This document shows, piece after piece, positions 9,396 to 17,941 of a stretch of DNA of 34,968 nt. A model generated the notes under the pieces. That model did not search any database. It had not been told where the DNA came from and saw nothing but the letters and a program-made list of their open reading frames with translations. Positions within the stretch are counted from its first letter, which is position 1; the number at the start of each line of letters is the position of its first letter. Origin of the DNA: JAFAZJ01 sp050183765 (GTDB taxonomy: Bacteria > Pseudomonadota > Alphaproteobacteria > Reyranellales > Reyranellaceae); assembly GCA_050183765.1 (NCBI GenBank), contig JBFXAZ010000056.1:1-34968 (forward strand), written 5' to 3'. Made by a program: the position numbers and the translations under genes.

Positions 9396-10472
9396 TCAGA
9401 AGAACCGCGGATCGAAGGTGAAATGGAAGGTTTTCCACGTCTCGTATTTCTCCGGCGGCAGCGGCCAGGGCTGGCAGCGCGGGTTCAAGGTCGCGCGCAA
9501 CGCGGCGTTGGCGGCGGCGGCATAGTAGCTGTCGCGCATGCGGCCCTGGTCGACGATCCGGGCCTCGATGACGCGCCCGTCGCGGCCGATCGAGCCCTGG
9601 ATGTCGATCGCCAGCTTGTCGGCGTCCTTCGATCCCAGCGGCGGGCTCCAGCAGGGACGGATCTTCTGGATCACCGCCCACTCCTCGCTCTGCGTCAGCT
9701 TGGGCGCGTTGATGCTGGCCGTCTGCGGCCCGCGCGCCGGCGGCTGCGGATGCGGCTTGGCGGCCGGATCGGAGCGGCCCACCGGCGCGTTGCGACGATC
9801 GATGTTCGGCGTCGGCGGCGCCGGCTTCTTCGAGGCGTCGGCGAGGATGTCGTCGAGCGACTGCGCCTTGGGCTTGGGCGCCGGCTTGGGCGGCGTCGGC
9901 GGCGGCTTGGGCTTGGGCGGCTCGGGCGGCTTGGGCTTCGGCGGCTCGGGCGGCTTGGGCTGCGGCGGCGGCGGTTCCGGCGGCTTGGGCTTGGGCTCCG
10001 GCTTGGGCGGCTCCGGCGGCGGCTTGGGCTTGAGCGGCTCGGCGTCGGCGACCTTGGGCGGGTCGGGCTGCTTGGGCGGCACGGGCGGCTTGGGCGTCTC
10101 GACCTTCGGCATCACCGGCGGCGGCGGCGGCGGCTCGGGCGGCGGCAGCGCGTCGGCGAGCTGCGGCTTGGGCGGCTCGGGCGGCGGCGGCGCGGGGACC
10201 GGATCCGGCGACTTCATCGGCGTCGGCGGCGTGGGCTCGGCCTTCTGCGGCAGGGTCTTGTCCTGCGGCGTGGGCGGCGCGACCTTGGGTGCGGCGCTGT
10301 GCTTGCCGATTTCCGAGGCATCGATGATCTCGATCTCGGGCGGCAGGTCGTCGCGCGGCTTGGTGAAGCTCGGCAGGCCGAAGATCGCGACCACCAGCAC
10401 GACGACATGCAGGCTCACCGACACGATGGCCGGTGCTCCCATGTCGCCCGAGCTGCTGCCGCGTCCGTTCAT
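9396..10472 (-). CDS. tolA: TolA, proline-rich form
   Basis: Inner-membrane-anchored protein that transmits proton-motive-force energy from TolQR to TolB-Pal. The 358-residue protein has a short cytoplasmic N-terminus, one membrane segment (about 14-34), a very long proline-rich periplasmic region (about 60-215, dense in PPEPPKPKP-like units) and a C-terminal domain (about 255-358) resembling TonB/TolA domain III, with IRPCWSPP and a late RCQPWP cysteine. In E. coli TolA the middle domain is a long Ala/Lys-rich helix; here a Pro/Lys-rich extended spacer replaces it. Identification rests strongly on position between tolR and tolB. No strong ribosome-binding site precedes the start, and a palindromic element separates it from tolR. 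Confidence 0.9.
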   Translation of the reverse strand: MNGRGSSSGDMGAPAIVSVSLHVVVLVVAIFGLPSFTKPRDDLPPEIEIIDASEIGKHSAAPKVAPPTPQDKTLPQKAEPTPPTPMKSPDPVPAPPPPEPPKPQLADALPPPEPPPPPPVMPKVETPKPPVPPKQPDPPKVADAEPLKPKPPPEPPKPEPKPKPPEPPPPQPKPPEPPKPKPPEPPKPKPPPTPPKPAPKPKAQSLDDILADASKKPAPPTPNIDRRNAPVGRSDPAAKPHPQPPARGPQTASINAPKLTQSEEWAVIQKIRPCWSPPLGSKDADKLAIDIQGSIGRDGRVIEARIVDQGRMRDSYYAAAANAALRATLNPRCQPWPLPPEKYETWKTFHFTFDPRFF

Positions 10473-10498
10473 CGTCTGGAGCTATCGCCTGTCTTGCT

Positions 10499-10618
10499 CT
10501 TCCCCCGGAGGGGGAAGGTGGCGCGGAGCGACGGATGGGGGATGTCGAAGACGGACTCCTGCGTTCGTCATCGACATCCCCCTTCCGCCCTTCGGGCACC
10601 TTCCCCCTCCGGGGGAAG
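10499..10618. repeat. CTTCCCCC-type palindromic element, tolR-tolA gap
   Basis: Each end is itself a hairpin (CTTCCCCC/GGGGGAAG), and the whole folds as a longer inverted repeat with GGATGGGGGATGTCGA-like arms and a variable centre. Copies of the same family lie at 23094-23234 and 33486-33608. Confidence 0.85.
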
Positions 10619-10679
10619 GCAGACCAAGCGTCCCGATTCGGTCACCGTGGTTCATCGCGATACCTTCAGCCTCGCGCCG

Positions 10680-11209
<530 letters not shown>

Positions 11210-11210
<1 letters not shown>

Positions 11211-12013
11211 CAGGCGGCCTCCTCGAGCTGGCGCGAGAGGATGGTGCCGAACTCGACCGCGAAATTTTCGAGTCGTTGGCCAAAACGTCCGATGTCGCTG
11301 CTGATCTTGTTGTAGGCGAGCACCGCGGGAATCGCCGCGACCAGGCCCAGCGCGGTGGCGAACAGCGCCTCGGCGATGCCCGGCGCAACGACCGCGAGCG
11401 AGGTGTTCTTGGAGATCGCGATGCCCTGGAAGGCGGTCATGATGCCCCACACCGTGCCGAACAGGCCGACGAAGGGCGCCGCCGCGCCGGTCGAGGCGAG
11501 GAAGGTCATGCGCTTCTCGATCGCCTCCATCTCGCGCTGCACGGTGACGGTCATCACCTGCTCGATGCGCGCGCGCAGGTTGGCGCGCGTCGCCGACGAT
11601 TGCGCGAGACCCTTCGACAATGTGCGGCGCCACTCGCGCATCGCCGAGGCGAAGACGCTCGCCAGTGGATCGTTGGGCTTGGTGCCGACGCGATCGTAGA
11701 GGTCGTCGAGGGAAACGCCGGACCAGAAGGTGTTCTCGAAGGTGTCGGCCTTCTTGCGCAAGGCGCGCAGCCGCAGCGTCTTCTCGAAGATGATCGCCCA
11801 GCACCACACCGAGGCCAGCAGCAGCAGCACCATCACCAGCTGCACGACGATGTGCGCGTGCATGAACATGCCGACGAAGCTGACATCGAGCGCCTGCCCG
11901 CCGAACGCGGTGGCGGCGGCGCCCGTGCCGGGCGGTGGGGCGAGCGGTGTCGACGGTACGGGGGGCGGCGCGGGTACGGGGGTGACCTGCGCGAGAAAGA
12001 TCACCGGATCCAT
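11210..12013 (-). CDS. tolQ: Tol-Pal proton-channel subunit TolQ
   Basis: MotA/TolQ/ExbB-family inner-membrane protein that forms the stator of the Tol motor with TolR. The 267-residue protein has an unusual proline-rich N-terminal periplasmic stretch (about 11-31), a first membrane helix near 53-73, a cytoplasmic loop, and a conserved core with APFVGLFGTVWGIM around 180-193 and a third helix near 215-237 (ALFATALGLVAAIPAVLAY). GGAG lies 7 bases before the ATG at 12013. It overlaps tolR by one base. It lies 97 bases downstream of ybgC, the usual first gene of the cluster. Confidence 0.97.
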
Positions 12014-12110
12014 GCGATCTCCAAGGGGGGATTAAGCGGTTAACGTCAGAATATGGCACCTTGGCGGCGTCGCACGTTGCATTTCGGCAACACCGCGTTG
12101 TTTTTGCTGA

Positions 12111-12545
12111 TTAATCGGGCGTCACATGGTGCCTGGATGTGATTGCACGCTCGCTCAGCGCCGCACGCGCGTCCGCCGGCAGGCGCACCGGGCGGCCCGC
12201 CGCGTTCATGCACACAAGGGTCAGCGTCGAGTCGGTCAGCATCGCATCGCCGCGTTTTACTTGCTGACGCAAATCGACCGAAGCACCGCGCAAGGATTCG
12301 ACCGTGGTCACCACCTGCAACGCCTCGTCGAGTCGCCCGGGCGCGATGTACTCGATCGACAGGCGCTTCACCGCCCAGTTGATGCCGCTGCCGGCGCGCA
12401 GCGCCGCGAGGTCGTGGCCCAGCCCGCGCAGGAACTCGGTGCGCCCGCGCTCCATGAAGCGCAGGTAGTTGGCGTGATAGACGATGCCCGCGGCGTCGGT
12501 GTCCTCGTAGTACACGCGCAGCGGCAGGATGTGGGCGCAAGTCAT
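12111..12545 (-). CDS. ybgC: Acyl-CoA thioesterase YbgC (Tol-Pal associated)
   Basis: Hotdog-fold thioesterase of about 144 residues that hydrolyses short-chain or acyl-ACP thioesters; it is encoded at the head of tol-pal operons in many proteobacteria. The family signature is clear: RVYYEDTDAAGIVYHANYLRFMERGR (about 10-35), with the catalytic Asp17 followed by GIVYHANY. A long disordered tail is absent. The ATG at 12545 lies 3 bases from the end of a palindromic element, and the GGGGAGAAGG arm of that element is positioned as the ribosome-binding sequence. Its precise substrate here is unknown. Confidence 0.93.
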   Translation of the reverse strand: MTCAHILPLRVYYEDTDAAGIVYHANYLRFMERGRTEFLRGLGHDLAALRAGSGINWAVKRLSIEYIAPGRLDEALQVVTTVESLRGASVDLRQQVKRGDAMLTDSTLTLVCMNAAGRPVRLPADARAALSERAITSRHHVTPD

Positions 12546-12548
12546 GAT

Positions 12549-12704
12549 CCTTCTCCCCGCGCAGGCGGGGAGAAGGTGCCGAGCGCACGCGAGGCGGATG
12601 AGGGGCTTTGCTGCCTCTCAACAAACACCGTCGTCGCAGCAAGGCCGCGAAGCCCCTCATCCGGCGCTGCGCGCCACCTTCTCCCCGCCTTCGCGGGGAG
12701 AAGG
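12549..12704. repeat. CCTTCTCCCC-type palindromic element, ybgC-ruvB gap
   Basis: Both ends carry small hairpins (CCTTCTCCCCGC/GCGGGGAGAAGG). The longer arms with GAGGCGGATGAGGGGCTT and AAGCCCCTCATCCG are reverse complements around a variable centre. Further copies lie at 24303-24455 and 29202-29356. It fills nearly the whole gap between the ruvB stop and the ybgC start. Confidence 0.9.
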
Positions 12705-12720
12705 AACATGCGCGCCATCG

Positions 12721-13773
12721 TCACGACCCGCCCTCGCGGTCGAGCAGGTCGAGCTGCGCGCGGCTGGCCTTGGGCACCGGCAGGCCGATGTGCCTCCAGC
12801 CGCCTTCGGCCAGCATGCGCCCGCGCGGCGTGCGCATCAGCAGGCCGAGCTGCATCAGGTAGGGCTCGATCACGTCCTCGATGACGTCGCGTTCCTCCGA
12901 CAGCGCCGCCGACAGCGTCTCGACGCCCACCGGCCCGCCGCCGTACTTCTCGGCGATGCATCCCAGATAGCGCCGGTCCATCAGGTCGAGGCCGAGCGCA
13001 TCGACTTCCAGCCGCTTCAGGGCGGCGTCGGCGATCGCCGCGGTGACGACGCCGTGATCGGCGACCGAGGCGAAGTCGCGCACGCGGCGCAGCAGGCGGT
13101 TGGCGACGCGCGGCGTGCCGCGGCTGCGCTTGGCGATCTCGGCGGCGCCGTCGTCGGTCATCTCGATCTTCAGCACGCGCGCGGCGCGGCGCACGATCGT
13201 CTCGAGCTCGTCCGCCGTATAGAAATCCATGCGCATCGGAATGCCGAAGCGCTCGCGCAGCGGCGTGGTCATCAGGCCCGAGCGCGTCGTGGCGCCGACC
13301 AAGGTGAAGGGCGGCAGGTCGATGCGCACCGAGCGCGCCGCCGGTCCCTCGCCGATCATGATGTCGAGCTGGAAGTCCTCCATCGCCGAATAGAGGATCT
13401 CCTCGACCGCGGGATTGAGGCGATGGATCTCGTCGATGAAGAACACATCGCCGCGCTCGAGATTGGTGAGCATCGAGGCGAGATCGCCGGCCTTGGCGAT
13501 CACCGGCCCCGAGGTGGCGCGGAAGCCCGCGCCCATCTCCTTGGCGACGATCTGCGAGAGCGTCGTCTTGCCCAGGCCGGGCGGGCCATGGAACAGCGTG
13601 TGATCGAGCGGCTCGCCGCGCGCGCGGGCGGCCGAGATGAACACCTTGAGGTTCTCGCGCACCTGCCTCTGGCCGACGAAATCGTCGAGCGCCTGCGGCC
13701 GCAGCTTCAGCTCGGCGGCATCCTCCTCGCCCTTGGCGCGGGAGATCAGGCGGTCGGAATCCTTGGCGGTCAT
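12721..13773 (-). CDS. ruvB: Holliday junction branch-migration ATPase RuvB
   Basis: AAA+ hexameric motor that with RuvA drives branch migration of Holliday junctions. The 350-residue protein has the N-terminal RPQALDDFVGQ motif, Walker A GPPGLGKT at 63-70, Walker B FFIDEIH at 111-117, a sensor region with GATTRSG and PLRERFG, and the C-terminal winged-helix DNA-binding domain (about 265-345) with TPRGR. Length and order agree with the family throughout. It is third in the ruvC-ruvA-ruvB order, but 285 bases separate it from ruvA instead of the usual few, because a multi-hairpin repeat is inserted there. Confidence 0.98.
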   Translation of the reverse strand: MTAKDSDRLISRAKGEEDAAELKLRPQALDDFVGQRQVRENLKVFISAARARGEPLDHTLFHGPPGLGKTTLSQIVAKEMGAGFRATSGPVIAKAGDLASMLTNLERGDVFFIDEIHRLNPAVEEILYSAMEDFQLDIMIGEGPAARSVRIDLPPFTLVGATTRSGLMTTPLRERFGIPMRMDFYTADELETIVRRAARVLKIEMTDDGAAEIAKRSRGTPRVANRLLRRVRDFASVADHGVVTAAIADAALKRLEVDALGLDLMDRRYLGCIAEKYGGGPVGVETLSAALSEERDVIEDVIEPYLMQLGLLMRTPRGRMLAEGGWRHIGLPVPKASRAQLDLLDREGGS

Positions 13774-13889
13774 CGGCTGCGGTCGTTTCGACGCGATTGG
13801 TCCCGGAGTCGGGACGGAGGGTTCAGTCAGCGGTTACTTAGCATGCTGGGCCAAGCGCCACTACCTTCCCCCGCAGGGCCGTCATGGGG

Positions 13890-14060
13890 CTGGGGGCGCG
13901 CCACCCCCGGGGCGCGGGGCGAGGGCGATCAAAAAATACCCGCCACAGGTGTGGGGCGCCCCGCCCCGCTGGCAGCTTGCAAGGTTTTACGGGCCGCGTC
14001 GCGCCCGCGACGCATCAAGAGCGCCGCTGGAGCGGCGCGGCCCGAAGAGCATCGACGATC
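13890..14060 (+). repeat. Multi-hairpin dispersed element, copy 2
   Basis: Homologous to the reverse complement of 7034-7200 over roughly 165 bases, including shared GCGAGGGCGATC, GGGCCGCGTCGC and GAGCGCCGCTGGAGCGGCGCGGCCCGAAGAG blocks (the last at about 14019-14049). The end of the element runs to the first base of the reverse-complemented ruvA stop codon at 14059-14061. It occupies most of the 285-base gap between ruvB and ruvA, which otherwise holds no gene. Confidence 0.8.
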
Positions 14061-14673
14061 AGCGCGCCAGCTCGCGCAGCCCCTCGCGGATCAGCGCGTC
14101 GATCTTCGCATCGGCGCCCAGGCGCTGGGCGACGCGGGCGATGGCGCCGAAGGCTTCCATGCGCTTGTAGCCGAGGTTGACCAGGGCGGAGATCGCGTCC
14201 TCGTTGGCCGTCGGTGTCGCAGATGGCGCGTCGGCTCTCGTCGGCGCGGCGCGCGTGCCGGGGATGGCGCCCCATTGCGTCGCCTTGTCCTTGAGCTCGG
14301 TGGCCAGCCGCGCGGCGAGCTTGGGGCCGACGCCGGCGGCTCGGTTCAGCGCGGCCTTGTCCTGCGCGACGATGGCCGAGGCGAGCTCGTCGGGCGCCAG
14401 GGTGGACAGCAGCGACAGCGCGACCTTGGCGCCGACGCCCTGCACGGTGGTGAGGATGCGGAACCAGTCGCGCTCGGCCGCGGCGACGAAGCCGTACAGA
14501 AGGATCGCGTCCTCGCGCACCACGGTCTCGACCAGCAGCCTCGCCTCGATACCAGGCGACAGATCGCGCAGGGTGCGCGCGGAGGCGTGCACGACGTAGC
14601 CCACGCCGTTGACGTCGACGACGCAGGAATCCTCCTCGACCTGCTCGATGGTGCCGCGCAGCCGGCCGATCAT
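14059..14673 (-). CDS. ruvA: Holliday junction DNA-binding protein RuvA
   Basis: Tetrameric junction-binding protein that loads the RuvB motors. The 204-residue protein has the OB-fold N-terminus MIGRLRGTIE, the GVGY and LLYGF motifs, helix-hairpin-helix segments around TVQGVGAKVALSLLS (about 78-92) and RAAGVGPKLAARLATELKDK (about 111-130), an acidic/Ala-rich linker and a C-terminal RuvB-binding domain. The start at 14673 is chosen because MIGRLRG is the invariant family beginning; an upstream open stretch to 14778 is not needed. It begins 10 bases after the ruvC stop, so the two are probably coupled. Confidence 0.96.
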   Translation of the reverse strand: MIGRLRGTIEQVEEDSCVVDVNGVGYVVHASARTLRDLSPGIEARLLVETVVREDAILLYGFVAAAERDWFRILTTVQGVGAKVALSLLSTLAPDELASAIVAQDKAALNRAAGVGPKLAARLATELKDKATQWGAIPGTRAAPTRADAPSATPTANEDAISALVNLGYKRMEAFGAIARVAQRLGADAKIDALIREGLRELAR

Positions 14674-14683
14674 CGCTTGCCCA

Positions 14684-15310
14684 TCATCGCTTGGTCGCGC
14701 GTGCCAGCATGGCGCGCTCCCACTCGGCCTGCGACCCCCGCACGCCGCTCTTGCCGCGGCCCGCGCCGACACGGCCACCGCGCACCGCGCCGATCTCGCC
14801 GCCTTCGGCGCCGGCCTGCACCTCGCCTTCGATCCATTTGCGCCCGGTGCGGCGATGATGGGCGTGGCAGATGGCGACGGCCAATGCGTCGGCGGCGTCG
14901 GCGGTGGCGGTCACGCCGGGCAGCAGGCGCGCGACCATCAGCTCGACCTGCTGCTTCTCGGCATGGCCGACGCCGACCACGGATTTCTTGATGTGGTTGG
15001 CGCCGTATTCGATCACAGCGAGGCCGAGCTTGGCCGGCGCCATCAGCACCGCGCCGCGCGCCTGGCCGAGCTTCAATGTCGAGTTCGGGTTCTTGTTGAC
15101 GAAAGTCTCCTCGACCGCGGCTTCCTGCGGCTGCCACTCGCGGATCACGTCGCTCACACCGTCGAAGAGCTGGCAGAGTCTTTCGGCCAGCGACAGCACC
15201 TCGTCGGAGTGCACCACGCCGCAGGCGACGAAGCGCAGGTGGCTGCCCTCCGACTCGATCACGCCCCAGCCGGTGTTGCGCAGTCCAGGGTCGAGGCCGA
15301 TCAGGCGCAT
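14684..15310 (-). CDS. ruvC: Crossover junction endodeoxyribonuclease RuvC
   Basis: Resolves Holliday junctions by paired nicks, acting with RuvAB. The 208-residue protein retains the four acidic catalytic residues expected from E. coli RuvC: Asp7 (GLDPGLRNTGWG), Glu67 (AVEETFVNKNP), Asp138 and Asp141 (ATADAADALA). The core ends near residue 160; the remaining 48 residues form a Gly/Arg/Ala-rich, probably flexible tail absent from the 173-residue E. coli enzyme. The start at 15310 gives the invariant MRLIGLDPG beginning. It lies between yebC and ruvA, the normal order. Confidence 0.96.
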   Translation of the reverse strand: MRLIGLDPGLRNTGWGVIESEGSHLRFVACGVVHSDEVLSLAERLCQLFDGVSDVIREWQPQEAAVEETFVNKNPNSTLKLGQARGAVLMAPAKLGLAVIEYGANHIKKSVVGVGHAEKQQVELMVARLLPGVTATADAADALAVAICHAHHRRTGRKWIEGEVQAGAEGGEIGAVRGGRVGAGRGKSGVRGSQAEWERAMLARATKR

Positions 15311-15330
15311 GGGGCACCGAGCCTGCTTGT

Positions 15331-15433
15331 GCGCCCCCTCACCCCCGACCCCTCTCCCGCGAGGGGAGAGGGGGACATGAGCATCTTCCTCCCCTCTCCC
15401 CTTGCGGGAGAGGGGTCGGGGGTGAGGGGGCGC
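15331..15433. repeat. Perfect 30-bp inverted repeat between yebC and ruvC
   Basis: Left arm 15331-15360 and right arm 15404-15433 are exact reverse complements over 30 bases, with a further hairpin (CTCTCCCGCGAGGGGAGAG type) at the inner end. It fills the 139-base gap between ruvC and yebC. Its arm sequence (CCCCTCACCCCCGACCCCTC) differs from the other families in the window. Confidence 0.9.
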
Positions 15434-15449
15434 GGCGTATGACGCACCC

Positions 15450-16208
15450 TTATCCCGCCAGGCTCGCCATGGTGGCGTCGGACATCTCGAAATTGGCGTA
15501 GACGTTCTGCACGTCGTCGCTGTCCTCGAGCTGCTCGATCAGCTTGAACAGGCTCTGCGCCTGGTCGCCCTCGACCGGCGAGGTCGTCCTGGGACGCCAG
15601 ACGATCTTGGCGCTGGTCGGCTGGCCGAGCGACTTCTCCAGCGCCTCGCGCACGGCGGCGAAGTCGTCCTGGGCGCAGACGATCTCGTGATAGCCGTCCT
15701 CGCCTTCCACCGTCTGCACGTCGTCGGCGCCGGCCTCGATCGCCTTCTCCATCACCTCGTCGGCGCTGCCCACCGAGAGCGGGAACCTGAACTCGCCGAC
15801 GCGGTCGAACATGAACGACACGCTGTTGGTCTCGCCGAGCGAGCCGCCGTACTTGGTGAAGGTCGAGCGTACGTCCGAGGCGGTGCGGTTGCGGTTGTCG
15901 GTCAGCGCCTCGACGATCACCGCCACGCCGCCCGGGCCATAGCCCTCGTAGCGCAGCTCGACATAGTCGGCCTCGCCGCCGGCGCCCGAGGCGCGCTTGA
16001 TGGCGCGGTCGATCGTGTCCTTGGACATGTTGGCGACGCGTGCGGCGATCACGGCGGCGCGCAGGCGGGGATTGGCCGCCGGATCGGGCAGCCCCTGCTT
16101 GGCCGCCGTGGTGATCTCGCGCAGCAGCTTGGTGAAGACCTTGGCCCGCTTGGCGTCCTGCGCGCCCTTGCGGTGCATGATGTTCTTGAACTGTGAATGG
16201 CCGGCCAT
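15450..16208 (-). CDS. yebC: YebC/PmpR family regulatory or ribosome-associated protein
   Basis: A 252-residue member of the YebC/TACO1 family (DUF28). Members have been described both as DNA-binding regulators and as factors helping ribosomes through difficult sequences; the role here is not determined. The conserved N-terminus MAGHSQFKNIMHRKGAQDAKR, LRAAVIAARVANMSKDTIDRAIKRA and YEGYGPGG motifs are all present, and the length is normal. The start at 16208 gives the canonical MAGHS beginning, although no clear ribosome-binding sequence precedes it. It heads the ruvCAB cluster, as in most proteobacteria, and is divergent from the PfpI-like gene at 16272. Confidence 0.96.
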   Translation of the reverse strand: MAGHSQFKNIMHRKGAQDAKRAKVFTKLLREITTAAKQGLPDPAANPRLRAAVIAARVANMSKDTIDRAIKRASGAGGEADYVELRYEGYGPGGVAVIVEALTDNRNRTASDVRSTFTKYGGSLGETNSVSFMFDRVGEFRFPLSVGSADEVMEKAIEAGADDVQTVEGEDGYHEIVCAQDDFAAVREALEKSLGQPTSAKIVWRPRTTSPVEGDQAQSLFKLIEQLEDSDDVQNVYANFEMSDATMASLAG

Positions 16209-16271
16209 GGTTCGGGGGAAACGCGCTTCGTTGGTTGCCTGTCCGGGCTTTCTAGCATATCGGGAGCAGCG

Positions 16272-16907
16272 ATGCGCATCGCCTTCCTGTTCTACGACGA
16301 CATGACAACGCTCGACGCCATCGGGCCGTGGGAGGTGCTGTCGCGCCTGCCCGGCGCGCAAGCCGTCGTCGCCAGCCGCTACGGCGCGCGGGTCAAGACC
16401 GACACCGGCCTGGTGTTCGACGACACCGTGCCGCTGAGCCAGGTCGCGGCGGCCGACGTGCTGGTCGTGCCCGGCAGCGGCAACGTGCAGCCGCAGCTCG
16501 CCGACGCGCGCACCGTCGACTGGGTGCGCGCGATCGACGCCACCACGACGTGGACGACGTCGGTCTGCACCGGCGCGATGATCCTGGGCGCCGCGGGCCT
16601 GCTGCGCGGCAAGCGTGCCACGACGCACTGGGCGGCGCTGCCGGCGCTGGCGAAGTTCGGCGCCACGCCGGCCAACGAGCGCGTGGTGCGCGACGGCAAG
16701 GTGATCACCGCCGCCGGCGTCTCGGCCGGCATCGACATGGCCCTGACGCTCGCCGCCGAGCTGACCGACGAGACCACGGCGCGCGGCCTGCAGCTCGCCA
16801 TCGAATACGATCCGCAGCCGCCCTTCGACAGCGGCAATGCGGGCAAGGCGGACGAGGCAACGCGCGCAAGGTCACTGGCCTTGCTCGCCACGGGAGCGAA
16901 GCGATGA
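16272..16907 (+). CDS. DJ-1/PfpI family protein (isonitrile hydratase-like)
   Basis: A 211-residue cytosolic glutamine-amidotransferase-like protein of the DJ-1/PfpI superfamily. The nucleophile elbow TSVCTGAMILGAAGLL places the reactive cysteine at residue 99, followed by RATTHW with His119, an arrangement shared with isonitrile hydratase InhA and the N-terminal domain of GATase1-AraC regulators. No AraC domain follows. GGAG lies 5 bases before the ATG at 16272. The stop overlaps the next gene's start by four bases (ATGA), so it is translationally coupled to a quinone oxidoreductase. The substrate is unknown. Confidence 0.85.
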   Translation: MRIAFLFYDDMTTLDAIGPWEVLSRLPGAQAVVASRYGARVKTDTGLVFDDTVPLSQVAAADVLVVPGSGNVQPQLADARTVDWVRAIDATTTWTTSVCTGAMILGAAGLLRGKRATTHWAALPALAKFGATPANERVVRDGKVITAAGVSAGIDMALTLAAELTDETTARGLQLAIEYDPQPPFDSGNAGKADEATRARSLALLATGAKR

Positions 16908-17884
16908 AGGCGTGCTGGTACGAGCGCAATGGGCCGGCCGACGAGGTGCTGGTGGTCGGCGACATGCCCGATCCGTCGCCCGGCCCGGGCGAGGTGGTGG
17001 TGCGCATGAAGAGCTCGGCGGTCAATCCGTCCGACGTGAAGAGCCGCATGGGCCTGCGCGCGAAGATGACGCTGAAGCGCCAGGTGCCGCACAGCGACGG
17101 CGCCGGCGAGATCGTCGCCGTCGGTTCGGGCGTGCCGGCGGCGCGCCTGGGCGAGCGCGTCTGGGTGTTCAACGCCGCCTATCTGCGCGCCGGCGGCACG
17201 GCGGCGGAGCTGTGCGCCCTGCCGGCAGAGTTCGCGGTGCCGCTGCCCCAGGGGCTCGCCGACGCGCAGGGCGCCTGCCTGGGCATTCCCGTGATGACTG
17301 CACATCGCTGCCTGTTCGCCGACGGCTCGCCCACCGGACAGACCGTGCTGGTGAGCGGCGGCGCGGGCGTCGTCGGCCACTACGCCGTGCAGCTGGCGCG
17401 CTGGGCCGGCGCCGAGGTGATCGCCACGGTCAGCGGCGAGGCCAAGGCGGCGCACGCGAAGGCGGCGGGCGCGCACCACGTGATCAACTATCGCGGCGAG
17501 AACGTTGCAGAGCGGGTGAAGGAGATCACCGGTGGGCGCGGCCTCGACCGCATCGTCGAGGTCGAGCTGGGCGAGAACCTGCAGCAGGATCTGGCGATGC
17601 TGAAGCCCGAGGGCGTGCTGGCCTTCTACGGCTCCAAGTCGCCGACCGCCGAGCTGCCCTTCTACGCCTCGATCGTGAAGAACGTCGTGCTGCGGCCGGT
17701 GCTGGTCTACACCATCACGCCGCAGCAGCGCGCGCAGTGCTTCCGCGACATCGAGCGCTGGGTGGCCGACGGCCGCGCGCTGTTCAACATCGCCGCGCGT
17801 GTCGGCCTGGCGAAGACCGCCGAGGCCCATCGCACCGTCGAGGACGGCAGCAAGATCGGCCACGTCGTGGTGGATATCCCCTAG
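16904..17884 (+). CDS. Zinc-independent quinone oxidoreductase (MDR superfamily)
   Basis: A 326-residue medium-chain dehydrogenase/reductase related to NADPH:quinone reductase (zeta-crystallin/QOR). It has the N-terminal GroES-like domain with AVNPSDVKSRMG (39-50) and PHSDGAGEIVAVG, and a Rossmann domain whose nucleotide-binding loop SGGAGVVGHYAVQLA lies at about 151-165. The residues expected to bind catalytic zinc in alcohol dehydrogenases are not evident. The ATG at 16904 overlaps the upstream stop (ATGA) and has GGGAG 8 bases ahead. A role in detoxifying quinones or enones with its DJ-1 partner is an inference only. Confidence 0.87.
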   Translation: MKACWYERNGPADEVLVVGDMPDPSPGPGEVVVRMKSSAVNPSDVKSRMGLRAKMTLKRQVPHSDGAGEIVAVGSGVPAARLGERVWVFNAAYLRAGGTAAELCALPAEFAVPLPQGLADAQGACLGIPVMTAHRCLFADGSPTGQTVLVSGGAGVVGHYAVQLARWAGAEVIATVSGEAKAAHAKAAGAHHVINYRGENVAERVKEITGGRGLDRIVEVELGENLQQDLAMLKPEGVLAFYGSKSPTAELPFYASIVKNVVLRPVLVYTITPQQRAQCFRDIERWVADGRALFNIAARVGLAKTAEAHRTVEDGSKIGHVVVDIP

Positions 17885-17909
17885 GTTTTTCCACAGCCTG
17901 GCTGAAGAC

Positions 17910-17940
17910 AAAAAAAGGGCGGGGGTCAGAGACCCCCGCC
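17910..17940 (-). terminator. Distal intrinsic terminator after the ymdB-like gene
   Basis: A perfect 10-bp stem (17918-17927 with 17931-17940) with a three-base loop is followed on the minus strand by a run of seven T (17910-17916). On the plus strand it is followed by TAAAAAA, not a U-tract, so it acts on leftward transcription. Confidence 0.8.
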
Positions 17941-17941
17941 T

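Noticed and set aside
9890..10180. Regular short GC-rich repeats suggesting a CRISPR or satellite array
   Set aside because: They are the codons of TolA's proline-rich region, with no spacer-repeat structure.
11211..12059. Open frame extending TolR far upstream over tolQ
   Set aside because: The upstream part lacks any TolR or membrane-protein features and lies in another frame over genuine tolQ. The TolR family start is at 11210.
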